Source: Desulfobulbaceae bacterium (GTDB lineage Bacteria > Desulfobacterota > Desulfobulbia > Desulfobulbales > SURF-16). Taken from it: a stretch of 21,839 nucleotides of DNA. Within the stretch, counting starts at the first letter, position 1; the number at the start of each line of letters is the position of its first letter. The notes under the pieces were generated by a model. It was not told the DNA's origin. It worked only from the letters and a program-made list of their open reading frames with translations, and did no database searches. Below are positions 14,521 through 21,839 of this stretch, piece after piece. The translations under genes and the position numbers were made by a program. The stretch spans positions 1-21,839 of the forward strand of contig JALNXE010000072.1 of NCBI GenBank assembly GCA_023230525.1. Direction: 5' to 3'.

Positions 14521-16236
14521 ATGTCAACTACTCAGCAACAGAGCCTTGCGGGCAGCCCTCTTTTCCCCCTGTACCTTTTCCTCGGGACTTTTCTTGCCTA
14601 TATCTGGGCAACGCCCCTGCGGGATCTTTTCGGCCTGGAGGCGAGAAACGGCCTGTTTACCAAAATCATGGTCAGCAACGGGCCGAGCCTCGTCCCGATG
14701 GTCATGGGCACAAGCTATGCGGATTATCCGCCCCTGTACTTCTGGCTTTCCTGGCTTTTTTCCCTGCCCACGGGCCAGGTGACGACGGTTTCCGCGGTGC
14801 TGCCCAGCGCCCTGGCCGCCGCGGCCATGGTCGTTGTCACCTTCCTACTGGCCAGAAATATCAGCGGGCAGACGGCGCTCATTGCCGCCCTGGCTCTGGC
14901 CACCTGCCCTGACTACTGGCTGAAGGCCGGGCGGGCAACCATTGACATGCTGCTGGCCATCTGGGTGAGTCTTGCCGTCTTTCTGCTCTATCTCCGTTAT
15001 CGCCGTCCGGCGGCAGGTGGCGGTGGTGTGGCGGAGGCCGCGGCCTTTGTCATGATGCTGCTGGCCTTTTTCACCAAGGGGCCGGTTGGCCTGGTGCTGC
15101 CGGTGGGCATCTGGGGCGCCTTTCTCATCTGTGAAAGAAAATGGCGCGCTCTGCTCATTTTTGCCATGAAATCGCTGCTGCTGGCCGCAGCGTGCATCGG
15201 CATTGATCTGCTGCTGCTCTGGCAATCCGGCGGCAGCGAACTGATCCAGAAGGTATTTGAAGCGCAGCTGGCCGGCCGGGTGGGAGATGAGGCCAATGAA
15301 CCCCTCTCTTATTATCCCCTCTATCTGCTGTCCGGCGCCGCCCCCTGGTGGATCCCGGCCTGTTTCGGTTTTTTCCTGGCCGGCAGGCGAGGTGCCGCGG
15401 GCGTCAATGCCGGAACTTTCATGGCCAACTTTTTTTCCCATGAAATCATGCGGCTGGCAGGGTGCTGGCTCTTCTTTGTTCTTGCCCTGTTCACGGCGGC
15501 CTCAACAAAGCACAGCCGCTACCTGCTGCCGCTCTTCCCCGCCCTTTTTCTGCTCATCGGCCGCGGCATCGAACTTTTTGCCGAACACAGCAGCCTGCTG
15601 CGCCAGCGGGGTTGTGCATCCGCGGCAAGATATCTTTTTTTTCTGCTTAGCACGGCAGTGACGGTGATGTATGCGGCAGCTCCCATGTCCTATCGGCCAC
15701 CGGTTTTTTTCTGGCTGGCGTGGTTGATCTGCTCCAGCCTCATCTACCTTCTGCTGGCCAATAAAACAGGGCAGAACCTGCGCCCTGTCAGCCTTGCCCT
15801 GCTCTGTGTCGGCTGCGCCATGGCCGCCGAGGCCATGCTGGTTGAGCCCTGGATCTCGCAGCGGGAGTCGGGCCGCGACTTTGTCCGGCAAACCGAGGCG
15901 GACATTGCGCCAACCATGCCGGTGGTGCTCTATAAAATCAACCCGGACGGCGACGGCATTAAATATGCCCTGTACAGCAGCAGACCCTCAGAGGATCTTT
16001 CCTTTGTGAGTACCCCCGCGGAGCTTGGCACCCACACCCTGCCCTTTGTGCTGGTTGCCTTCGCCAAGATGGAAAATGAAGTGTCAATATATGCTCACCG
16101 CAAATCCATGCAGGAAATCACCCAGGGTCTTATGCACCGCAAAAACATCACCTCCTGGCTGATCGGGGAACAGAAACAGGACATCCAGCCGGGTCAGCAG
16201 CTGAACGGCGCACCTGCCTTGGGCAGCGGGGATTAA
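14521..16236 (+). CDS. ArnT-like (GT83/PMT_2) membrane glycosyltransferase, second copy
   Basis: Polytopic membrane protein of 571 residues in the ArnT/PMT superfamily, likely moving a sugar from a polyprenyl-phosphate donor on the periplasmic side. Visible are an N-terminal membrane helix, then LFGLEARNGLF (Glu40 in the place of the family acidic residue; ArnT has Asp-Glu), DYPPLYFWLSWL, the GRATIDMLLAIWV segment and FFTKGPVGLVLP. About a dozen hydrophobic segments and a soluble C-terminus follow. It is clearly divergent from canonical ArnT, which comes next, so the donor or acceptor probably differs. The ATG at 14521 has a poor ribosome site. It ends 3 bp before arnT, indicating co-transcription. 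Substrate unknown. Confidence 0.85.
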   Translation: MSTTQQQSLAGSPLFPLYLFLGTFLAYIWATPLRDLFGLEARNGLFTKIMVSNGPSLVPMVMGTSYADYPPLYFWLSWLFSLPTGQVTTVSAVLPSALAAAAMVVVTFLLARNISGQTALIAALALATCPDYWLKAGRATIDMLLAIWVSLAVFLLYLRYRRPAAGGGGVAEAAAFVMMLLAFFTKGPVGLVLPVGIWGAFLICERKWRALLIFAMKSLLLAAACIGIDLLLLWQSGGSELIQKVFEAQLAGRVGDEANEPLSYYPLYLLSGAAPWWIPACFGFFLAGRRGAAGVNAGTFMANFFSHEIMRLAGCWLFFVLALFTAASTKHSRYLLPLFPALFLLIGRGIELFAEHSSLLRQRGCASAARYLFFLLSTAVTVMYAAAPMSYRPPVFFWLAWLICSSLIYLLLANKTGQNLRPVSLALLCVGCAMAAEAMLVEPWISQRESGRDFVRQTEADIAPTMPVVLYKINPDGDGIKYALYSSRPSEDLSFVSTPAELGTHTLPFVLVAFAKMENEVSIYAHRKSMQEITQGLMHRKNITSWLIGEQKQDIQPGQQLNGAPALGSGD

Positions 16237-16239
16237 GCA

Positions 16240-17928
16240 ATGTCATCCGCAAGAAGATACGGCCTGCTGGTGCTGCTGCTCATTGCCGCCCTCTACATTG
16301 TCCCCCTCGGCGCCCGCCCCATGTTCGTACCCGACGAATCACGTTACGCAGAGGTGCCGCGGGAGATGATAGCAAGCGGCGACTGGGTTTCCCCCCATCT
16401 TAACGGCCTGCGCTACTTTGAAAAACCGGTTCTCGGTTATTGGGCCATTGCCGGCTCGATCATGGTCTTCGGTGAAAACAATTTCGCCATCCGCCTGCCC
16501 TCGGCCCTGTCCGTGGCCCTCACCGCCTTTTTTGTCCTCGGTATGGCCGCTGGCGGAGCCAAAAAGGATGAGACCATTGCGCCGCTTGCCGCGCTCATCT
16601 TTCTCACCTCACTGGAGGTCTATGCGGTGGGCACCTTCTGCGTGCTGGACAATCTTCTCTGCTTTTTTCTCACCGGCACCTTGGTCAGTTTCTATTGGGC
16701 CAGCACAGCCGCGCCCGGTTCCCGGCAGGAAAAAAAATACCTGATGTTTTCCGGCATCTTCTGCGGTCTGGCTTTTTTGACCAAGGGATTTCTCGCCTTT
16801 GCCGTGCCGGTTCTGACCATCGCTCCTTTTCTCTTGAGCCAGCGCCGCTTTGCCGATATTTTCCGCATGACATGGCTGCCACTGCTGATCGCCCTGCTGG
16901 TGGCGCTGCCCTGGAGTGTACTTATTCATCTGCGTGAACCGCAGTTCTGGCATTACTTTTTCTGGACCGAACATGTCCAGCGTTTTCTGGCCGATAATGC
17001 CCAGCACAAAAAACCTTTCTGGTATTTTTTCCTCAGTGCCCCGCCCATGTTTCTGCCCTGGATCTTTCTTGTTCCGGCAGCCGTTACCGGTTTTTTCAGC
17101 CCAACAGCCGCGGCACGGACCAAACAAAATCCAATTTCACCCCTTATTACTTTCTGCTTTTGCTGGTTTGTTTTTCCGTTCCTTTTTTTCTCCGTATCAA
17201 ACGGTAAACTGCTGACCTATATCCTGCCCTGTTTTCCGCCCTTTGCCATTCTCATGAGCCTTGGCCTGCACAGGGTGCTTAACCGTGGACGCTTTCGCAG
17301 CTTCCAGCTGGGCACTGCCGGCGCAGCTCTGCTCTATGGAGCACTGCTGGCCGCCATTATTGCCTTTTTGTCCGCCACCCGTTTTTTCGGCTTTGACATC
17401 GCTCTGCCGGAAAACAGGATCTGGAAGTGGCTCATGGCAGCCAACGGCCTTTTCGTCATGGTCCTGTTTTTCATCGGGGCTTTCCGCAGCCGCATGGCCA
17501 GCCGTAAAATTCTGTTCTTCGGCCTGGCGCCGGTGCTCCTTCTTTTTCTCGCCAATTTTATCATGCCAGACCTGACCCTTGAATCAAAGGCCCCGGTGCT
17601 GCTGCTCAAACGCCACGAAAAAGACGTGACAACGGAGTCGATTATTTTCTCCGATGAAAAAACCGTGCAGGCAGCCTGCTGGTATTACAAGAGAAACGAT
17701 ATTACCATGGTGGAATCCGCCGGTGAGTTGGACTATGGTTTAGCCCATGATCAATCCGCGGCACGGCTTCTCAAGGTGCAAGAGGTCAGCCGGCTGATCG
17801 CCGAACAACCCGGCAGGTGTGTGCTGATTGCCAGCGTGAAACATTACGAAGACTGGAAAAAATTCCTTCCTGCCCCCAGCCTGCTGGACAACAGCGGCGC
17901 AAAGGGGTATGTTTTTGTCAAATATTAA
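16240..17928 (+). CDS. arnT: Lipid A L-Ara4N transferase
   Basis: Inner-membrane GT83 enzyme that transfers L-Ara4N from undecaprenyl phosphate to lipid A phosphates, lowering negative charge and conferring polymyxin resistance in known hosts. 562 residues, close to E. coli (550). The N-terminal periplasmic loop carries VPDESRYAEVPREM (Asp32-Glu33) and ASGDWVSPHLNGLRYFEKP. Later FLTKGFLAFAVPVL, PQFWHYFFWTEHVQRF, DNAQHKKPFWYF and SNGKLLTYILPCFPP match canonical ArnT block by block. GGGGA lies eight bases before the ATG. It should act after ArnD and the flippase. Confidence 0.96.
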   Translation: MSSARRYGLLVLLLIAALYIVPLGARPMFVPDESRYAEVPREMIASGDWVSPHLNGLRYFEKPVLGYWAIAGSIMVFGENNFAIRLPSALSVALTAFFVLGMAAGGAKKDETIAPLAALIFLTSLEVYAVGTFCVLDNLLCFFLTGTLVSFYWASTAAPGSRQEKKYLMFSGIFCGLAFLTKGFLAFAVPVLTIAPFLLSQRRFADIFRMTWLPLLIALLVALPWSVLIHLREPQFWHYFFWTEHVQRFLADNAQHKKPFWYFFLSAPPMFLPWIFLVPAAVTGFFSPTAAARTKQNPISPLITFCFCWFVFPFLFFSVSNGKLLTYILPCFPPFAILMSLGLHRVLNRGRFRSFQLGTAGAALLYGALLAAIIAFLSATRFFGFDIALPENRIWKWLMAANGLFVMVLFFIGAFRSRMASRKILFFGLAPVLLLFLANFIMPDLTLESKAPVLLLKRHEKDVTTESIIFSDEKTVQAACWYYKRNDITMVESAGELDYGLAHDQSAARLLKVQEVSRLIAEQPGRCVLIASVKHYEDWKKFLPAPSLLDNSGAKGYVFVKY

Positions 17929-18056
17929 CGCAATATACCGGCTATCTTTCCTGATATTTTTTATCATGCCAGATATTCATTATTCTCACTCCCAAAGGGC
18001 AGCCCGCCTCAACCGGCTCCCGTAAAAATGACATTATTCACTTCCAACCGACAGCA

Positions 18057-18428
18057 ATGAACAAATATCTGCCGCTTATCCTGGCCGGGGTTCTGCTCAA
18101 TGCCCTTGCCCAGCTGGCCCTCAAGCAGGGCATGCGCACCATCGGCCACTTCGCCTTCCGCCTGGAAAACGCGCCCCAGGTTATCCTGGCCGTTGCCTCC
18201 AGCCCCTTTGTCCTCGCGGGTCTCACCTGTTACGTGGTCAGCGTGCTGATCTGGCTGCTGGTTCTCTCCCGGGTCGAGGTCAGTTACGCGTACCCGCTGC
18301 TTTCCGTCGGTTACATTGTTACCGCCCTGGCCGGGCAATTCTTTTTCAATGAAACCCTCGGGCTTACCCGCTGGTCCGGTATTGTGGTGATCTGCCTGGG
18401 AGTATGGTTGATTACCCGTAGCGCTTAA
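18057..18428 (+). CDS. Small EamA/SMR-type protein, ArnE/ArnF-like flippase subunit
   Basis: Probable inner-membrane flippase subunit for undecaprenyl-phosphate-L-Ara4N. 123 residues with four membrane helices: about 4-24, 45-68, 72-92 and 100-120. SMR/EamA features include LNALAQLALKQGMR, the SRVEVSYAYPLLSVGYI segment and the C-terminal GIVVICLGVWLI helix. Enterobacteria use two such proteins (ArnE plus ArnF); only one is in this operon, so it may act as a homodimer or pair with a distant partner. The start lacks a clear ribosome site; 128 bp separate it from arnT (17929-18056), where I see no convincing terminator or promoter. The response regulator follows 28 bp later. Confidence 0.85.
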   Translation: MNKYLPLILAGVLLNALAQLALKQGMRTIGHFAFRLENAPQVILAVASSPFVLAGLTCYVVSVLIWLLVLSRVEVSYAYPLLSVGYIVTALAGQFFFNETLGLTRWSGIVVICLGVWLITRSA

Positions 18429-18456
18429 TTGCCGGCAAAACCCCAAGGAGGCTGCC

Positions 18457-19137
18457 ATGAAAATCCTCATAGTTGATGATGAGGAAGAACTGCGGCAAAG
18501 GCTGCGCCAAGCCCTGAGCCATGAGCAATATATGGTCGATACGGCGAAAAACGGGGAAGAGGCCCTGGATAAAATCGCGGATAATGACAGCTTTGATCTG
18601 ATCATCCTCGACATCATGATGCCGGGACGGGACGGCCTGAGCGTCTTGAAAGAGTTACGGCAGGAGCGCATCAACACTCCGGTGCTCATGCTGACCGCCT
18701 TAAGTGATCTTGATAATCGGGTGCGGGGACTGGACCAGGGTGCTGACGATTATCTGGCCAAGCCCTTTTCCATGTCCGAACTGCTTGCCCGGATCCGCGC
18801 CATGCTGAGACGGGGCCGGGGGAAAAATCCACTGCTCACCTTCGGCTCTGTCAGTCTCAACACGGTTAACCGTTCCGTGACCCTGGACGATGTGCCGATC
18901 ACCCTCACGGTCAAGGAATTCGCCATGCTGGAATTCCTGCTTTACAATAAAGGCCGGGTCGTTTCCAGGTTCAGTCTGGCCGAGCATGTCTGGGGTGACA
19001 ATTTTGATCCCTTTACCATGTCCAATTTTATCGATGTCCACATGAAAAATCTCCGCCAGAAAATCAACAAAGGCGACCGGGATACTGTTATCCGCACCGT
19101 CCGTGGCGCCGGCTATATTATTGACGACGTTCCATGA
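18457..19137 (+). CDS. OmpR-family response regulator, PmrA-like by context
   Basis: Transcription factor of a two-component system. 226 residues. The receiver domain (1-115) has VDDEE acidic residues at 7-10, phospho-acceptor Asp52 in LDIMMPG, Thr80 and Lys102 in AKPFS. The winged-helix trans_reg_C domain (about 128-223) has LTVKEFAMLEFLL and the recognition region SNFIDVHMKNLRQKI followed by IRTVRGAGYII. A strong AAGGAGG lies six bases before the ATG. It overlaps the kinase gene by 4 bp. Directly following the arn genes, it is a natural candidate to regulate them, as PmrA does in enterobacteria and Pseudomonas. That role is inferred from position only. Confidence 0.93.
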   Translation: MKILIVDDEEELRQRLRQALSHEQYMVDTAKNGEEALDKIADNDSFDLIILDIMMPGRDGLSVLKELRQERINTPVLMLTALSDLDNRVRGLDQGADDYLAKPFSMSELLARIRAMLRRGRGKNPLLTFGSVSLNTVNRSVTLDDVPITLTVKEFAMLEFLLYNKGRVVSRFSLAEHVWGDNFDPFTMSNFIDVHMKNLRQKINKGDRDTVIRTVRGAGYIIDDVP

Positions 19138-20537
19138 AAATCCGCCAGAAAATCACCCTGTGGATTTCCGCCGCGACCCTCATCGCCGCTGTATCCTTCT
19201 CGTCCTTTGTCTTTCTGGAAATGATCGAGCAGCCCTATTATCTCATTGACTCGGAACTGAAACACATGGCGGCGGCCCTGCTCGGACAATTCCGGCCCAA
19301 TTCCGGGCAACCGCTGACCGTTGATGAAAAATTCCTGCCCAACCCTACGGCCAAGTACTGGATCAGACTTCTTGACCCAAGCGGCGCGACCCTGTTCGCC
19401 TCTGCCATGACCCGCTACACCGACATTCCTCTTTTACCGGCAAAAAAAGCCTATAATGTGGAAAATGTGATCCCCAGGGAACAGATTCAGCTCGGCCAGG
19501 ATGCCCATGACGAAGTGGCCTTCCGGGTTCGGGTGGTCAAAACGGCTGTCAACGGCACCGGCTACACCCTGCTGATCGCCAGGCCCATTGAAGAACTTGA
19601 GGAGGAAATGGTCGACTTGCTGCATGAACTGGGCGCCATTCTGATCACCTGTTTCATTCTCGGCGTGCTGTTCAGCTACACCCTTGCCGGCCGCATCCTG
19701 CAGCCGATTGTCACCATCAATCGGCTTGTCAGAGAGATCAATGAAAAATCGCTGGATATGCGTATTCCGCTGGGTAAAAGCAAAGACGAACTCTACACCC
19801 TGTCCGTCTCCTTAAACCAGATGTTTGACCGCCTGCAGAACTCATTTGCCAGACAGAAAGACTTTATTGCCAGCGCGTCCCACGAACTGAAAAGCCCCAT
19901 CGCCCTGCTGCTGCTTTCCCAGGAGGAAATGCTGCAGTCGCCGGACCTGCCCGACCATGTGCGGGATGACCTGGCAAGCCAGCATAACAGTCTGCAGCGC
20001 ATGACCAGGCTGATCCGCAACCTGCTGGACCTGTCACGCCTGGAGCAGCAGACTGCCTTAGCCCGGGAGCAGGTCAACTTGGCGGAACTGGCGGAACTGG
20101 TGCTGGAGGATTATCGGGAGGTGCTGGCGGCCTCACTGATTTCGCTGGAAACCGACTTTGAGGCGGAACTTTATGTTCAGGGGGATCAGGAAAAACTGCG
20201 CCGCCTGCTGATCAACCTGGTTGATAACGCCATTCGCTACAACCAAGAAACCGGGGGACGGCTGCGCCTTGAAGGACAGAAAGATTTGCACGCCGTGCGG
20301 CTGATGGTGTCCAATACGGGACCGCATGTGGTTCAGGAGGATATCAGCCGGATTTTCGAACAGTTCTACCGGGTGGAGAAATCACGTTCAACCCAGTTCG
20401 GCGGCTCAGGGCTCGGTCTTGCCATTGCCAAAAGAATTGCCGAACTGCATGGGGGAGAGATCTGCTTTACCAGCAGGGAAGACGGCTGGAACACGATAAC
20501 CGTCAAATTGCCGGGGCAGGAAGCGTTCCAGCGCTGA
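19134..20537 (+). CDS. Sensor histidine kinase partner of the OmpR-type regulator
   Basis: Inner-membrane kinase of 467 residues. TM1 about 9-29, an extracytoplasmic domain about 31-165, TM2 about 167-187, then HAMP (about 187-240). The HisKA domain has phospho-acceptor His250 in ASASHELKSPIALL. The HATPase domain has the N box NLVDNAIRYN (361-370) and glycine box GGSGLGLAIAK (423-433). The sensor domain of about 135 residues is far larger than the roughly 30-residue loop of enterobacterial PmrB, so the stimulus may differ; the layout recalls heavy-metal/CusS-type kinases. Start ATGA overlaps the regulator stop. The signal is unknown. Confidence 0.93.
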   Translation: MKIRQKITLWISAATLIAAVSFSSFVFLEMIEQPYYLIDSELKHMAAALLGQFRPNSGQPLTVDEKFLPNPTAKYWIRLLDPSGATLFASAMTRYTDIPLLPAKKAYNVENVIPREQIQLGQDAHDEVAFRVRVVKTAVNGTGYTLLIARPIEELEEEMVDLLHELGAILITCFILGVLFSYTLAGRILQPIVTINRLVREINEKSLDMRIPLGKSKDELYTLSVSLNQMFDRLQNSFARQKDFIASASHELKSPIALLLLSQEEMLQSPDLPDHVRDDLASQHNSLQRMTRLIRNLLDLSRLEQQTALAREQVNLAELAELVLEDYREVLAASLISLETDFEAELYVQGDQEKLRRLLINLVDNAIRYNQETGGRLRLEGQKDLHAVRLMVSNTGPHVVQEDISRIFEQFYRVEKSRSTQFGGSGLGLAIAKRIAELHGGEICFTSREDGWNTITVKLPGQEAFQR

Positions 20538-20554
20538 AACGCGCAAATGTCTAA

Positions 20555-20574
20555 ACGCTCCATCGTTCGAGCGT
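20555..20574. other. Hairpin between convergent genes
   Basis: ACGCTC (20555-20560) and GAGCGT (20569-20574) form a 6-bp stem with an 8-base loop in the 36-bp gap between the kinase and the receiver-GGDEF gene. No T-run is present, so a bidirectional terminator role is only a possibility. Confidence 0.25.
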
Positions 20575-21482
20575 CAACACCCCCCGACATCAAGCATGAC
20601 CCTGTTTTTGCCCTCGCTCTTGGCCCGGTAGAGGGCCTTGTCCGCCCGGTCTATCATGCAGGCCGCGTTTTCCGGCCAGGTCAGTGTTTCATCACGCCGG
20701 CAGCAGACAAGTCCGACACTGAGCGTGGTCCCGGAAAAACCGGCCTGCTGGAAATTCTGCAGCACCCTTTCCATGATTTTCACCGCCTGCGCTTCACTGG
20801 TCTGGGTGAGAATCGCCGCAAACTCATCGCCGCCGTACCGGAAGGTGAAATCCACATTGTGCCGGGTGCAGTCATTTAAAATCATACCCACGGCGCTCAG
20901 CACCTTATCTCCGGCAGGGTGGCCGTAGGTATCATTGTATCCCTTGAAATTATCCACATCGAGCAGGGCCAGATAAACCTGAAAATCCTGGCGGTGGGCG
21001 CGCTGCACCTCCTCTGCCAGTTTAATGTCAAAGGAACGCCGGTTATACAGGCCGGTAAGGGAATCGCACAGGGAGAGCTTTTCGAGCTTCCTGATCATAC
21101 CCCGTTCCCGCTCGGCCCGGTTCAGCTTCGCCTCCAGCTCATCACGTTCAAAGGGTTTCTTGATGAAATCGATGGCCCCGGCCCTTATCACCTCGGCATA
21201 CCCTGCCTTTTCCGTATAACCGGTGGCCACGATGACATCAGTATCCGGGTAGCTTTCCTTGATATAGGCCAGGAGTTGCAGGCCACCCATTTCCGGCATC
21301 ACCACATCGGTTACAACAATATCAATGGCATCTTCCTTGAGTTTTTCAATGGCCTCAAGCCCGTTGGCGGCCGTAAAACACTGATAGCCGAACGATTCCA
21401 CCAGCAGCCCCAAGGCCTCAAGCACAAGCGGGTCATCATCCACAACAAGAATTTTTACTGCATGGTTATCGGTGAATTTCAT
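20574..21482 (-). CDS. Receiver-GGDEF response regulator (diguanylate cyclase)
   Basis: Cytoplasmic c-di-GMP synthase under phosphorylation control. 302 residues. The receiver domain (about 9-125) has Asp15-17, phospho-acceptor Asp59 in VTDVVMPEMGG and Lys109 in IKKPF. A short coiled linker is followed by a GGDEF domain (about 135-298) with SLTGLYNRRSF, DVDNFKGYNDTYGHPAGD and intact YGGDEF at 216-221. The product-inhibition I-site position reads His-Asn-Val-Asp (208-211) instead of RxxD, with an Arg one residue earlier, so feedback inhibition may be weakened. The ribosome site is weak. Convergent with the kinase gene; no cognate kinase is adjacent on its own strand. Confidence 0.93.
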   Translation of the reverse strand: MKFTDNHAVKILVVDDDPLVLEALGLLVESFGYQCFTAANGLEAIEKLKEDAIDIVVTDVVMPEMGGLQLLAYIKESYPDTDVIVATGYTEKAGYAEVIRAGAIDFIKKPFERDELEAKLNRAERERGMIRKLEKLSLCDSLTGLYNRRSFDIKLAEEVQRAHRQDFQVYLALLDVDNFKGYNDTYGHPAGDKVLSAVGMILNDCTRHNVDFTFRYGGDEFAAILTQTSEAQAVKIMERVLQNFQQAGFSGTTLSVGLVCCRRDETLTWPENAACMIDRADKALYRAKSEGKNRVMLDVGGC

Positions 21483-21510
21483 CCAGTCGATGTGCAGGTT
21501 ATAGTTGTTT

Positions 21511-21562
21511 AGGAGCCGTTACGAAATAACCTGGCCATTTTTTCAATTTCGTTACGGCTCCT
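21511..21562. repeat. Near-perfect 17-bp inverted repeat upstream of the GGDEF gene
   Basis: Arms 21511-21527 and 21546-21562 are reverse complements at 16 of 17 positions (core GGAGCCGT...ACGAAAT) around an 18-base AT-rich loop. It could be a dispersed hairpin element or a terminator-like structure. A second small hairpin, TACCCC/GGGGTA, follows at 21565-21581. Confidence 0.75.
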
Positions 21563-21701
21563 TATACCCCTCAAGGGGGTACTGAAAAGAGTGCCGTTGG
21601 GGCGCATTTCTCTAACCATGTTATTTTTTCAACTTTCTGAGTTGTGGTAGCATGTTGAAATTAAATTGATATCCTCATGGTCCCCGCAGCTTGTTTCCAG
21701 A

Positions 21702-21784
21702 GAATTCAGCAGCCAGAATCAGGAGCCAGAATAAAACGTAATAAAATCAACCATTCTGAATTCTGTCTCCTGTCTCCTGAATTC
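21702..21784. repeat. Second copy of the 7-bp inverted element
   Basis: Bounded by GAATTC at both ends (21702-21707, 21779-21784). The left arm has degenerate CAGGAGC/CAGAAT heptamers, then an AT-rich apex, then CTGTCTC heptamers on the right. Positions 21744-21773 are identical to 11395-11424 between arnC and arnA. The 21483-21810 intergenic stretch holds this element, the 21511-21562 inverted repeat and nothing else that I recognise. Confidence 0.85.
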
Positions 21785-21810
21785 CCATGACGGAGATCAG
21801 AGCAGCAACT

Positions 21811-21839
21811 ATGTCACAAAAATACCGTTATTTCGACAA
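21811..21839 (+). CDS. Possible start of a gene cut by the window end
   Basis: ATG at 21811 opens a frame reading MSQKYRYFD to the window end; an in-frame ATG at 21787 would add eight residues. GGAG lies about 15 bases upstream, which is far. Too short to recognise a family. Confidence 0.35.

Noticed and set aside
19587..19607. PmrB-like ExxE iron-binding motif in the kinase (EELEEE near residues 153-158)
   Set aside because: It lies in the membrane-proximal helix seen in many CusS-type kinases and does not indicate iron sensing.
21641..21660. Sigma54 promoter resembling TGGTAGCATGTTGAA
   Set aside because: The GG-N10-GC core is not present.

Overview
The window reads as chromosomal DNA of a GC-rich anaerobic Gram-negative bacterium. 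A Desulfobacterota (delta-proteobacterial sulfate reducer) of the Desulfobulbales type is my best guess. This is inference from a futalosine-route menaquinone cluster with UbiA/UbiX/UbiE-type late steps, a lipid A L-Ara4N (arn) operon, and abundant REP-like and minisatellite repeats. No rRNA, tRNA, transposase, integrase or CRISPR array is visible.

Layout. (1) 197-1222 (-): an extremely Glu-rich acidic protein of unknown function with internal repeats. (2) 1418-9064 (-): a menaquinone cluster transcribed tetR, mqnE, mqnC, mqnF, mqnA, ubiE, ubiX, ubiA. Genes touch or overlap except tetR-mqnE (45 bp) and two large gaps, mqnE/mqnC (426 bp) and mqnA/ubiE (177 bp). Both large gaps are filled by the same kind of inverted 9-bp minisatellite element. 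mqnB, mqnD and ubiD are not here. (3) 9065-9194: divergent promoter region with a good TetR-type palindrome overlapping the -10 of tetR. (4) 9195-18428 (+): an arn operon arnB, arnC, arnA, arnD, a second GT83-type membrane glycosyltransferase, arnT, and one small EamA/ArnE-like flippase subunit. (5) 18457-20537 (+): an OmpR-family response regulator and its histidine kinase, translationally coupled and immediately downstream of arn, probably a PmrAB-like control pair. (6) 20574-21482 (-): a receiver-GGDEF protein. (7) 21483-21839: a repeat-rich intergenic region and the first codons of a possible gene running off the end.

How the genes fit together. MqnA and MqnE build aminodeoxyfutalosine from chorismate, MqnF deaminates it, and MqnC cyclises the later dehypoxanthinyl intermediate. 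UbiA, UbiX (with an absent UbiD) and UbiE then prenylate, decarboxylate and methylate the naphthoate to menaquinone. ArnA/B/C/D make and load formyl-L-Ara4N on undecaprenyl phosphate and deformylate it, the ArnE-like protein should help flip it, and ArnT transfers it to lipid A.

The most unusual signal is intercistronic. Nearly every large gap inside the two operons holds an inverted-repeat element: two 9-bp inverted minisatellites (one split by a REP pair), a 7-bp inverted minisatellite between arnC and arnA with a second copy at 21702-21784, and a REP-like palindrome before the first glycosyltransferase. In the 9-bp elements the tandem units start at the TAG stop of one gene and run to within a few bases of the ATG of the next. 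The transcripts should therefore fold into long hairpins between coupled genes.
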